Shown one piece after another: positions 16,043 to 24,500 of a DNA stretch of 64,000 nt (position 1 is its first letter; every line of letters starts with the position of its first letter). The notes below the pieces were generated by a model. It saw nothing but the letters and a program-made list of their open reading frames with translations. It had not been told where the DNA came from and ran no database searches. This DNA comes from Azospirillum sp. TSA2s (GTDB lineage Bacteria > Pseudomonadota > Alphaproteobacteria > Azospirillales > Azospirillaceae): positions 744,001-808,000 of the forward strand of contig NZ_CP039647.1 of assembly GCF_004923315.1 (NCBI RefSeq), read 5' to 3'. A program made the translations under genes and the position numbers.

Positions 16043-16731
16043 TGGAGACCTCCGCAACCGCCGCCAAAACTGCCGCCGCCAAGTCTGCCGCCGACCGGCG
16101 CCCCATCGCCACCCGGTCGGCCCGCTGGGCGCAACGGCTGGCGGCGTGGCTGACCACGACGCCGGTGTCCCCCAACCAGATCTCGCTGCTGTCGGCGGTG
16201 TGGGCGGCAATCGGCGGCGTCCTTCTGCTGCAGGGCGGTGTCCTGGCCTGGATCGGCGCCGCGCTGTGCGTCCAGTTGCGCCTCGTGTGCAACCTGCTCG
16301 ACGGCATGGTCGCGGTGGAAGGCGGCAAGGGATCGCCGGTCGGCGCGCTCTATAACGAGATTCCCGACCGTGTCGCCGACACCGCCTTCCTGGTGCCGCT
16401 GGGCTACGCCGCCGGCCTGCCCTGGCTCGGCTGGGCCGCGGCGCTTGCCGCCACGATGACCGCCTATGTCCGCACTTTCGGCGGCGCCTTGGGGCTGGCG
16501 CAGGATTTCGGCGGCGTGATGGCCAAGCAGCGACGCATGGCCGCCCTCACCGTCGCCCTGCTCGCCCAGGCGGTCGAGCATGCGCTGTGGGGCACGAGCT
16601 ACAGCCTGCTTGCGGCGGCCTGGATCATCATGGCCGGAAGCCTGCTGACCGTCGCGACGCGCACACTCGGCGTCGCCCGCCGCCTGAACGCCCAACATCT
16701 GGAAGCCCATCAACCGGAGGCCCGGTCATGA
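16039..16731 (+). CDS. CDP-alcohol phosphatidyltransferase family protein (YnbA-like)
   Basis: A 230-residue integral membrane enzyme. The CDP-alcohol phosphotransferase motif is present near residues 93-115 in the form DG-x2-A-V-x8-G-x3-N-x3-D. The usual Arg after Ala is Val and the third Asp is Asn. This variant resembles E. coli YnbA as I recall it. The enzyme would displace CMP from CDP-diacylglycerol with an alcohol to make a phospholipid; the alcohol is unknown. Five or six membrane helices fit the hydrophobic pattern. It overlaps the fusion gene before it and the PlsC gene after it. Confidence 0.85.
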   Translation: MMETSATAAKTAAAKSAADRRPIATRSARWAQRLAAWLTTTPVSPNQISLLSAVWAAIGGVLLLQGGVLAWIGAALCVQLRLVCNLLDGMVAVEGGKGSPVGALYNEIPDRVADTAFLVPLGYAAGLPWLGWAAALAATMTAYVRTFGGALGLAQDFGGVMAKQRRMAALTVALLAQAVEHALWGTSYSLLAAAWIIMAGSLLTVATRTLGVARRLNAQHLEAHQPEARS

Positions 16732-17426
16732 ACGCTCTTTTCCAACCGGCGCTCCGCCATGGTTTGCTGGGGTTGACCCGCCTGCTGGTCGGTGCCCGCG
16801 CAAGCTGGGAAGGCAGTGCTCCCGCAGACGTTCCGCGCATCTATTTCGCCAACCACACCAGCCATCTCGACACGCTGGCCGTCATGGCGGCCCTGCCGGC
16901 GAAGCTGCGGGCGCGCACGCATCCGGTGGCGGCGCTCGACTATTGGGGCGGCTCGGCACTGCGCCGCGCGGTGGCGGTGGGATGCCTGAACGCGCTGCTG
17001 GTCGACCGCACCGGCAAGGCGACCGCGGAGGTGATGGATGCCATGGCGGCGGTGCTGGAAAGCGGGCAGTCGCTGATCCTCTTTCCCGAAGGCACGCGCG
17101 GCGACGGCACCGTGGCGCCGTTCAAGAGCGGTCTCTTCCATCTCTCCCAACGTGTGCCAAATGCCGAACTGGTGCCCGTCTTCATCGAGAACCTGCACCG
17201 CGTGATGCCGAAAGGCATGCCGCTGCTGGTGCCGCTGATCTGCACCATGCGCTTCGGCGCGCCGCTGGAACCGGTCGAGGGCGAGGACAAGGCGGCATTC
17301 CTGGAGCGGGCGCGCGCCGCGCTGGTGTCGCTGTCCCGGCCCGGCTCGCAGTCCGCCTCTCAGTCCAACTCCCAATCCGGCTCCCAGGCCAACCCCCAGC
17401 CCTCTGACCAACGGACCACCCGATGA
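16728..17426 (+). CDS. 1-acyl-sn-glycerol-3-phosphate acyltransferase (PlsC family)
   Basis: A 232-residue acyltransferase. The catalytic motif is NHTSHLD at about residues 42-48, and the phosphate-binding motif is FPEGTRGDG at about 121-129. It would acylate lysophosphatidate to phosphatidate at the membrane, giving the substrate of the next gene. The start at 16728 overlaps the preceding stop and has GGAGG upstream. The last 30 residues are a Ser/Gln-rich tail (SQSASQSNSQSGSQ) outside the catalytic domain, which looks like repeat expansion. Confidence 0.9.
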   Translation: MNALFQPALRHGLLGLTRLLVGARASWEGSAPADVPRIYFANHTSHLDTLAVMAALPAKLRARTHPVAALDYWGGSALRRAVAVGCLNALLVDRTGKATAEVMDAMAAVLESGQSLILFPEGTRGDGTVAPFKSGLFHLSQRVPNAELVPVFIENLHRVMPKGMPLLVPLICTMRFGAPLEPVEGEDKAAFLERARAALVSLSRPGSQSASQSNSQSGSQANPQPSDQRTTR

Positions 17427-18400
17427 GCAGCGTGATGAACTCAGTGATGACTGTTTTCACGACCACCGAACCGCTGTTCCTCTGGCTGTCGGGCGCTGCC
17501 CTTGGCCTGCTGGTCGTCGCCACCCTGATCGGCACCGTCCTGGCCTACCGCGTCCAGACGCCGGCCGGACGCGACACGGTGCGCAACCTGAACGCCCGCA
17601 TCCGTTCCTGGTGGGTGATGGTGGCGCTGTTTGCCGCGGCGATGCTGCTGGGCAGCGTGGTAACGCTGGTCCTGTTCACCCTGCTCTCCTATCTGGCGCT
17701 GCGTGAGTTCATTACGCTGACGCCGACCCGGCGCGGCGATCATGCCGGGCTGTTCCTGTCCTTCTTCGTGGTCGTGCCGCTGCAATACTGGCTGATCGGG
17801 ATCGGCTGGTACGGGCTGTTCTCGATCTTCATCCCGGTCTATGTGTTCATGGCACTGCCGTCGCTGTCGGTGCTGGGCGCCGACCCCACCGACTTCCTGA
17901 CCCGCACCGCAAAGGCGCAGTGGGGGCTGATGCTGGCGGTCTATTGCACCAGCCACGCGCCGGCCCTGCTGTGGCTCGACATCCCCGGCTACCAGCTGCC
18001 CAGCGCCCTGCTGCTGCTGTACCTGATGACGGTGGCGCAGTTGAGCGACGTCTTCCAGTACGTCTTCGGCAAGGTGTGGGGCAAGACCCGGCTGTCGCCC
18101 GGCATCAGTCCGTCCAAGACGGTGGAAGGGCTGGTCGGCGGCGGGCTGACCGCCGTCGCCATCGGCACCGGGCTGCACGTCATCACGCCCTTCTCGCCGC
18201 TCCAGGCGGCGGGAATGTCGCTGATCATCGTGATCGCCGGATTCTTCGGCGGCTTCGTCCTGTCGGCGATGAAGCGCGACCTCGGGGTCAAGGATTGGGG
18301 CACCATGATCGAGGGGCATGGCGGCGTCCTCGACCGCCTCGACTCCATCGTGTTCTCGGCGCCGCTGTTCTTCCACCTCACCCGCTACTGGTTCACCTGA
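17423..18400 (+). CDS. cdsA: Phosphatidate cytidylyltransferase
   Basis: A 325-residue multi-pass membrane protein. The CdsA signature lies at the C-terminus, in SAMKRDLGVKDWGTMIEGHGGVLDRLDS (about 279-306), with the conserved KR, KD and final D residues. It makes CDP-diacylglycerol from phosphatidate and CTP, which the CDP-alcohol phosphatidyltransferase two genes upstream can use. The gene overlaps plsC by 4 bp and ends the operon. It is probably a second CdsA specific to this unit, as with ynbB in E. coli, since a housekeeping copy would be expected elsewhere. Confidence 0.92.
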   Translation: MSSVMNSVMTVFTTTEPLFLWLSGAALGLLVVATLIGTVLAYRVQTPAGRDTVRNLNARIRSWWVMVALFAAAMLLGSVVTLVLFTLLSYLALREFITLTPTRRGDHAGLFLSFFVVVPLQYWLIGIGWYGLFSIFIPVYVFMALPSLSVLGADPTDFLTRTAKAQWGLMLAVYCTSHAPALLWLDIPGYQLPSALLLLYLMTVAQLSDVFQYVFGKVWGKTRLSPGISPSKTVEGLVGGGLTAVAIGTGLHVITPFSPLQAAGMSLIIVIAGFFGGFVLSAMKRDLGVKDWGTMIEGHGGVLDRLDSIVFSAPLFFHLTRYWFT

Positions 18401-18460
18401 CCAAGGGATGCGCCTGACAACGGGCAAACGTTCGAGTGGTGCCCCACAATTGCGACACAC

Positions 18461-19300
18461 TCAATCGGGGCTACGGCCGTGTGTCCGGAAGAAACCGTTG
18501 AGTGTGTCGAACGGCTCGGCTTCGGAAAGGGCATCGAAACGGCCATGATCGGCCAACATCCGCGCCGCCCGGAGAAAGCCGCCCCACGCCGCGCGGCTGA
18601 GTGCGCTTCCAAGGCTGATCCGTCGCACGCCCAATTCGGCAATCTGCTGCACCGACAGACCGATCGGCGAGGAGACAAGCAGGTTGAGCGGCTTGGGTCC
18701 CACAGCATCGACCGCCGCCTTTATCACGCTCGGATTCCGCAGGCCCGGCGCATACAGGACGTCAGCCCCCGCCGCCGCGTAGGCAGGCAGCCGGCGCAGC
18801 ACCTCCTCGACGGCCGCCGAATGATCGACCAGCACGGCTTCGCAACGGGCGGTCAGGAGAACGCCCGTGCCTCGCAGCGACTCCGCCGCCGCCGCAATAC
18901 GTTCGACGCCGTGGGAAAAATCATACAGCGGCTTTGATGGATCGCCGGTGGCGTCCTCCACGGACAGGCCGGCCACGCCGGTTTCGGCGCAGAGCCGCAC
19001 ATTGCGGGCCAGCCCCTCGACGTCATGGGCATAGCCGGATTCGAAGTCGGCATTCACCGGCAGATCGGTCGCCTGAACGATGTCGGCGATGTGGGACAGC
19101 ATGTCTGCGCAAGACACCGCCCAATCAGCATCGGGAAGCCCCCGCGAAAAGGCAAATCCTGCCGAGGTGGAGGCCAATGCGCGGAACCCGAGATGTTTCA
19201 GCATCATGGCGCTGCCGATATCCCAAGGGTTGGGAATGACGAAGCAGCCGTCCTTGTGCAGGTCGGAGAACGCGGTGCGAGTTTTGCTGTGATCGGCCAT
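18461..19300 (-). CDS. Isocitrate lyase / PEP mutase family enzyme
   Basis: A 279-residue TIM-barrel enzyme of the phosphoenolpyruvate mutase/isocitrate lyase superfamily. It has the N-terminal PNPWDIGSAMML pattern, the NADFESGYA motif carrying magnesium ligands (about residues 81-89), and GLSVEDATGDP near 113. Members make or cleave C-C or C-P bonds in 2-oxo acids (oxaloacetate hydrolase, methylisocitrate lyase-like, PEP mutase). The lyase KKCGH motif is absent, so it is not a true isocitrate lyase. I prefer the ATG at 19300 over the GTG three bases before. It stands alone, convergent with cdsA and divergent from the sigma-factor gene. Confidence 0.85.
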   Translation of the reverse strand: MADHSKTRTAFSDLHKDGCFVIPNPWDIGSAMMLKHLGFRALASTSAGFAFSRGLPDADWAVSCADMLSHIADIVQATDLPVNADFESGYAHDVEGLARNVRLCAETGVAGLSVEDATGDPSKPLYDFSHGVERIAAAAESLRGTGVLLTARCEAVLVDHSAAVEEVLRRLPAYAAAGADVLYAPGLRNPSVIKAAVDAVGPKPLNLLVSSPIGLSVQQIAELGVRRISLGSALSRAAWGGFLRAARMLADHGRFDALSEAEPFDTLNGFFRTHGRSPD

Positions 19301-19628
19301 CACGGACTCTTTCTGAATTGGCAGCGCGGTCTCGGCTGAATGCCTCCCGCAAGGTACGGCAGCGGTCCGGCACAGTCCATTGGCAACGGCGGATGCCCCG
19401 CCGGCGGCCTTGGTTCTGACCCCATTTCACCGCGATCCGGGCATGAAGGGCGTCCTACGATAATAAGAATCGTTCGCATTCTAAGTTCGGTGCGGCTATA
19501 CCGGTGTGACCGGCATCAAAGGCGAAGGCCCCACGGATGCCGGTCCCTTCGCATCCGCCAGTCCGCGCATCCGTGACCGATACCTGCCCCCCCGCCCTGT
19601 CCGATGACCTCCGTTCCTGGCCCGCCCG
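19301..19628. promoter_or_regulatory. Intergenic region with Fur-box-like site before the ECF sigma gene
   Basis: This 328-bp gap between divergent genes holds no gene. At 19459-19482 lies an A+T-rich segment containing ATAAGAATCG and TTCGCATTCT, similar to Fur-box spacing (GATAATGATAATCATTATC consensus) but imperfect. FecI-type sigma genes are usually Fur-repressed, so this is the likely iron-responsive site. It sits about 150 bp before the start codon. Confidence 0.45.
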
Positions 19629-20153
19629 ATGACCGGCCCTGTCGGCAATTGGGCGCGCAGGATCGCGGAACTGTTCGATGCGCATCGGCTGCGGGTGGAG
19701 CGTGCCATCGCCCGGCGGACCGGCGATCCGCAGACGGCGGGCGATCTGGCGCAGGATGCCTTCCTGCGGTTGGCGCGCCTGCCGGACGGCGAGGCGGTGC
19801 AGAATCCGGCCGGTCTGCTCTATGTGGTGGCCGACCGCATTGCGCTGGACCATTGCCGGGCAGCCCGGCGCCAGCGGATGCGCGAGGCGGGTCCGCCCGA
19901 CGAGGAGTTGCCGGCCGCAGGTCCCGCCGCCGACGCGGTGGTGGAGCGGAACCAGACCATGGCCCGGCTTCGCGGTGCCATCGATGCCCTGCCGCCCAAG
20001 ACCCGCGAGGTCTTCCTGCTCTACCATGTCGAAGGCCTACCCTACCGCGCCATCGGCGAACGGCTCGGCATCTCCCCACGCACGGTGGAGTACCATCTGC
20101 GCACGGCGCTGGAACAATGCCGCGCCCATATGAAGCGGCGCCCGCCGCGATGA
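19629..20153 (+). CDS. fecI: FecI-type ECF RNA polymerase sigma factor
   Basis: A 174-residue ECF sigma factor. Region 2 covers about residues 10-80 (AGDLAQDAFLRLARL), and region 4 about 110-165, with LPPKTREVFLLYHVEGLPYRAI and the helix-turn-helix LGISPRTVEYHLRTAL. It directs polymerase to iron-uptake receptor genes when freed or activated by its FecR partner. The fecR-type gene follows after about 100 bp, and the receptor gene would follow directly if the inserted element at 21275-26779 were removed. The symbol states the family, not proven ferric-citrate specificity. Confidence 0.9.
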   Translation: MTGPVGNWARRIAELFDAHRLRVERAIARRTGDPQTAGDLAQDAFLRLARLPDGEAVQNPAGLLYVVADRIALDHCRAARRQRMREAGPPDEELPAAGPAADAVVERNQTMARLRGAIDALPPKTREVFLLYHVEGLPYRAIGERLGISPRTVEYHLRTALEQCRAHMKRRPPR

Positions 20154-20254
20154 TCGGCAATTTCCGTTCCCCTACAGGCAATTTTCTTTGAGGGATCGGC
20201 CTCCGCCGGTCGTCTTACCAAACACGGGGCAACAGGAGCTTGCGGCAAGACGCG

Positions 20255-21301
20255 ATGGACCATCGGGATGAACGGCAGAAGGACCCGGCAGACGGGGAGC
20301 CGGCGGACGGCGGACCGGATGGGGACCGGCTGTTCTCGGAAGCCAATGCGTGGTTCTTTCGCCTTCAGTCCGACGACCTCACCCCGGCGGAGCGTACCGC
20401 ATTCGCCGAGTGGCTGGCCCGCAGCCCGGCTCATTCCCGCGCCTGGAGCGAACTGCGGACCCTCCTGCACGACCTGAAGGAACCTGCCCGTGCCGCCTAT
20501 GCCGGGTCCCGCATCGCGGCCCCCCGACGCCCTGTGGCAGCCCAGGTGCGGCGCTTCGCTGCGGCGCTGGCGGTCCTGCTGGTGGCCGGCGGGCTCGGCG
20601 TCTGGCGCGGACCGGCGCTCTACCAGAATGCCGTCGCCGATCAGGTGACCTCGACCGGGCAGAGGCGGACATTGGCCCTGCCGGACGGCTCCACCGCCGA
20701 GATGAACGGCGACACCGCACTGGTTCTCGATTTCCGGGATGGTGAGAGGCGAGTCCGGATTCTGCGCGGAGAGGCATGGTTCCACGTCACCCGCGACCCC
20801 GACCATCCCTTCGTCGTCGATGGCGGAGCGGGTGCCGCCCGCGTGCTGGGCACCCAATTCAGTGTCCGGCGTGAGGACGACCGCACGACAGTGACGGTCG
20901 GCGAGGGGCTGGTGGAGGTCGCCGCCCATCGAAACGCCGACAGCCACGCCCCCTGGCCCGACAGCATCCGCCTGCACCCCGGCGAAAGCGCGGAGGCCGA
21001 CCCCCACGGCCTGACCGGGCCACGGGCGGTGGATCCCGCCGTTGCATTCGCATGGCGCCAGGGTCAGATCGTCTTCCGTCAGCAGTCACTCGCCTCGGTC
21101 ATCACAGCGCTGAACCAGCAATGGCCGGGCCGCGTGGTCCTGCTGAACGACGAGGTGGCGGAGCGCGTGGTTTCCGGCGTCTTCGCGCTCGACCGGCCGG
21201 ATGCCGTGTTCGATGCGCTGGAGCGCGGCCTCGGCGTGCGCGCCATCCGCATCACCCCCTACCTGACCCTGCTTGAGGGGAGCGCGACAGGTGTCAGGTA
21301 A
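20255..21301 (+). CDS. fecR: FecR-family anti-sigma/signal transducer with transposon-altered C-terminus
   Basis: A 348-residue inner-membrane protein that relays receptor occupancy to the FecI sigma factor. The cytoplasmic DUF4880 part is at about 20-65 (EANAWFFRLQSDDLTPAERTAF). One membrane helix follows (AAALAVLLVAGGLGVW), then the FecR domain (TLALPDGSTAEMNGDTAL to TVGEGLVEVAA) and a secretin/STN-like end. I use the ATG at 20255; a TTG at 20240 is too close to the ribosome site. The last eight residues, EGSATGVR, are encoded by the left terminal repeat of the inserted element. The original ending, rebuilt across the junctions, is YLTLLR followed by TGA. Function is probably kept because only one native codon was displaced. 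Confidence 0.9.
   Translation: MDHRDERQKDPADGEPADGGPDGDRLFSEANAWFFRLQSDDLTPAERTAFAEWLARSPAHSRAWSELRTLLHDLKEPARAAYAGSRIAAPRRPVAAQVRRFAAALAVLLVAGGLGVWRGPALYQNAVADQVTSTGQRRTLALPDGSTAEMNGDTALVLDFRDGERRVRILRGEAWFHVTRDPDHPFVVDGGAGAARVLGTQFSVRREDDRTTVTVGEGLVEVAAHRNADSHAPWPDSIRLHPGESAEADPHGLTGPRAVDPAVAFAWRQGQIVFRQQSLASVITALNQQWPGRVVLLNDEVAERVVSGVFALDRPDAVFDALERGLGVRAIRITPYLTLLEGSATGVR
21270..21274. repeat. Left copy of 5-bp target-site duplication TGCTT
   Basis: TGCTT directly precedes the left 51-bp terminal repeat. An identical TGCTT directly follows the right terminal repeat at 26780-26784. A five-base duplication is the mark of a transposition event; Tn3-type elements make duplications of this length. 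Confidence 0.85.
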
Positions 21302-21325
21302 ACAACGCCGCCATTATCAACCAAA
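21275..21325 (+). repeat. Left terminal inverted repeat (51 bp)
   Basis: It begins GAGGGGAGCGCGACAGG and ends ATCAACCAAA. Its reverse complement matches 26729-26779 with four substitutions and no gaps. Its first 27 bases are read as the last codons and stop of fecR. Confidence 0.88.
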
Positions 21326-21556
21326 GGGTTCTGTTGCAAAGTCGGCGTTTGGGTGGAAGTCATTATAGTTTCAACAACTTCAGGCAGCAGCCCCGAACAG
21401 GGTGGCGATGAAGGAGACCTGGCTGCCCATGTCTTTGGCGGGAATGGCGGCCCTTGAACGGGTCCTTCATGGATCGCATCACCCTGCCACCCCAACAGCC
21501 AAAAGGGGCTGGGTTCTATCCGATCCGGGCGGCGCCGAAAAAGCTGCGACAGAGCC
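21326..21556 (-). pseudogene. Internally deleted IS6-family insertion sequence relic
   Basis: The left end reads GGGTTCTGTTGCAAAGTCGG, close to the IS6/IS26/IS257-type terminal repeat (GGTTCTGTTGCAAA). The right end, CTGCGACAGAGCC at 21544-21556, is the matching opposite end. Only about 230 bp separate them, against about 800 bp in a full IS6 element. On the minus strand the residue string MKDPFKGRH, a start typical of one IS6 transposase group, is followed after a shift of frame by SFIATLFGAAA-stop, a plausible transposase end. It abuts the terminal repeat of the large element with no gap. No 8-bp duplication is visible around it. Confidence 0.55.
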
Positions 21557-21576
21557 GTTGACGGTGCCGTCGGGAA

Positions 21577-24500
21577 TCAGGAACCCGTCCGCGTCGAGGG
21601 CTGGTCTGCCAAGGCGCATCTGATGGCGGCCAGCAATGGGTCCGGACTGAGTGGCTTATGCAGCAGCAGGAAGCCGCTGGCACTCGCCTCCCGGATGCGT
21701 TCGGGCGAGGTATCGCCGGTCAGGAGGATTCCAGGCAGTCGGACGGCGAAGTGCCGCGCAAGCCGCCTGATCACCTCCGATCCGTTTTCCGTGCCCTTGA
21801 GCCGGAAATCGGCGATGACTAGGTCTGGCGCTTGGTTCGCCAAGCGTTTCACGGCGGTATCGCCGTCCGGTGCCGCCACCACCTCATACCCCTGTTCCTG
21901 AAGAAAGGCGGTGACCCCGTCGAGGACCGCCGGGTCGTCGTCGACCACCGCGACCCGCTCGCCGTTGCCTCCGTTGGGTATCGGCGTCTCCTCGTCCTTC
22001 GGAACGGGATCGTTCTGACTGGCTAACGGAACAAGGATCTCGAACATCGATCCCCGTCCCGGCGTCGACCGAACCCGGATCGGGTGCTGAAGCAGCGTGG
22101 CGAGGCGTTCCACGATGGCAAGCCCCAACCCCAGCCCCTGCCGGCGGTCGCGCTCCGGATTGTCGACCTGATGAAACTCCTCGAAGATCGAGGCCAGCTG
22201 GTTCGGCGGAATGCCGCGCCCGGTGTCCCAAACCTGGATGCGCAGGTTCGTGCCGGCACGGCGGCACCCCACCAGGATGCCGCCCTTGTCGGTGTATTTG
22301 ATCGCGTTGGCGATGAAATTCCGCAGAATGCGCTCCAGCAGCTTGGGATCGCTCCGCACCGCCAGGTTGGTCGGAATGCAGCGCAACTCCAGGCCGGCTG
22401 CTTCGGCCAGTGGCGAAAATTCGGCGCACAGTGAAGCGATCATCGTCTGGATCGAGCAGGACCGCAGCATGACCTGGATGATGCCGGCGTCCAGCCGCGA
22501 CACGTCCAGGATATCGTCAAGCATGACGGTCATGGCGCCCAGCGCGTTGCCCATGCTGGCCAGCAGCTTGGCTGCCGCCTCGCCCTGAGGCTGCATGGCC
22601 ACCAGATGATGGAACATGATCAGGGCCTGCACCGGCTGCCGCAGATCATGGCTGGCAGCGGCGAGAAAGCGGGTCTTGCTGGCGCTCGCCTGTTCGGCCG
22701 CGGCCTTGGCGGCGGCGAGGGCCTGGCGGACGCGCACCTGCTCGGTGACGTCCTCCATCGCCAACAGGATCAGCCTGCCCGCCTGATTCAGGCGGCGGGC
22801 GTTCAGCAACAGGGTGCGTCGGGTGAGGTTCCGGCCATCGGCGTCTTGGCCGCCGGCCTCCTGGTTATCGGTGTCCCGACCGACGGTCAGTTCCAACGCC
22901 TCGATGACCGTGCCGTTGGGGATGATCCGTTCCAGCGCCCGGCGCAATCCGGGATCGGCCAGCAGACCGCCGGCCATTTCGGCCAGCCGGGCGCCCAGCA
23001 CGTCCTCCGGCGTGGTGGCGAAGATGTGATGGAAGGCCGCGCTGGCGCCGACCACCTGCAGCGTCTCGTCCAGCACAAGCAGAGGTTCGCGCACCGTGTC
23101 GACGATGGCCTGGGCGAAATCGCGCTCCGCCCGCGCTGCGCGCAGCACCCCGGCCCGCTCGATGACCAGCCCCAGCACGCTGGCGATGGCTTGGACGAAT
23201 TCCAGGTCGGCGTCTCCGAACCGTCCCGCCGTTTGGCTGAGCACCGCGAGAACGGATGGTCCCCGCGTCCCGTCGCCGAAGGGGATGCCAAGGCCGCTGA
23301 CGGCCGGACCGCCGGGCAGCGCCAGAGGGGAGCGGACGCGCTGATCGGTGGCGAAATCCTCGACGATCAGCGGCTGCCGGGACCGGAACACCCGTCCGAC
23401 CAGCGTTGCCATGTCGGTGGAGATCCTGACCGCGGGGTCTTGCGGAACGGAAAATCCGACGCTACCGAGGAGGACAAGGTCGTCGGCATCCCCGGTGCGG
23501 CGGCCGGACGGATCGTCGCCGGGGCCGAGGATGGCGACGCCGTCCACGCCCAGCCCTTCGGCGATGAGGTGGGCCGCTTCCGCCAGCGTCTCCGGCCCGT
23601 CGGCTCCGACGGGATCCTTGCGTCCGAGATCGGCGATCAGCTTGTACTGGCGGGCACGCAGAGCCATGGCCAGGCTGGTTCGTTTCAGCGGCGTCACGTC
23701 GCTGAAGGTAATGACGACGCCCTCCACCTGCGCGTGCTGGGTGCGGTAGGGCTGGATACGGCGCAGGTACGTGGTGTCGCCGTCCATCGACACTTCCCGT
23801 TCCGACGGCGTCATGGACGACAGCACGGAGCGGATGTCGGTCAGCAGGTAGGGATCGGAGAAATGGCGGGCGATGTCGGTGATCGGGCGTCCGGTATCCT
23901 GCGGCAGCAGGGCGAACATCCGGGTCGCCGGCGGAGTGAAACGCTTGATCCGCAGATCCGATGACAGGAAGACCGTGGCGATGTCGGTGCTGCTCAGCAG
24001 ATTGCCGAGGTCGTTGGTGGTCGCCTCCAGCTCGTCGACCTTTTCATGGAGCTGGGTGTTCAGCGTGCTGAGTTCCTCGTTGAGGGATTGCAGCTCTTCT
24101 TTCGATGTCTCCAGTTCTTCGGTGGTCGACTGGTACTCCTCGCCGATCGACAGGATCTCCTCGTTGGCGACCCGCAATGCCTCGCTGGTCGCGCTGAGTT
24201 CCGCGATGGTTTCGTTCAACTCCTCGCGGGTCATGCGCAGCTCGCTTTCGAGCTGTTCGACGCTGTCCATGGCGGCCGGCAGCACCGGGGCCTCGCCGGG
24301 CGGGATGCTTGGTGCCGCGTCGCCGGCGGTGAAGGTCACCAGCAGCAGTTCGTTGCCGGCCCGAGGGAAGCGCACCGGGATCACCAGGATGGTCACCGGC
24401 ACCATAACCCCTTGGCGCTTGTGTCTGATCCCCGAGATCTGGACCCGTCCGTGCGAAGCGAGCGCCTGGGCGATGGCGCGGCGCAGTTGCAGGCGCAACT

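Noticed and set aside
18461-19300. Isocitrate lyase of the glyoxylate shunt
   Set aside because: Too short and lacking the KKCGH motif; it fits the PEP mutase-like branch.
21259-21495. 78-residue minus-strand reading frame over the fecR end
   Set aside because: It crosses the terminal repeat and the IS6 relic and has no ribosome site. It is better explained as transposase debris.
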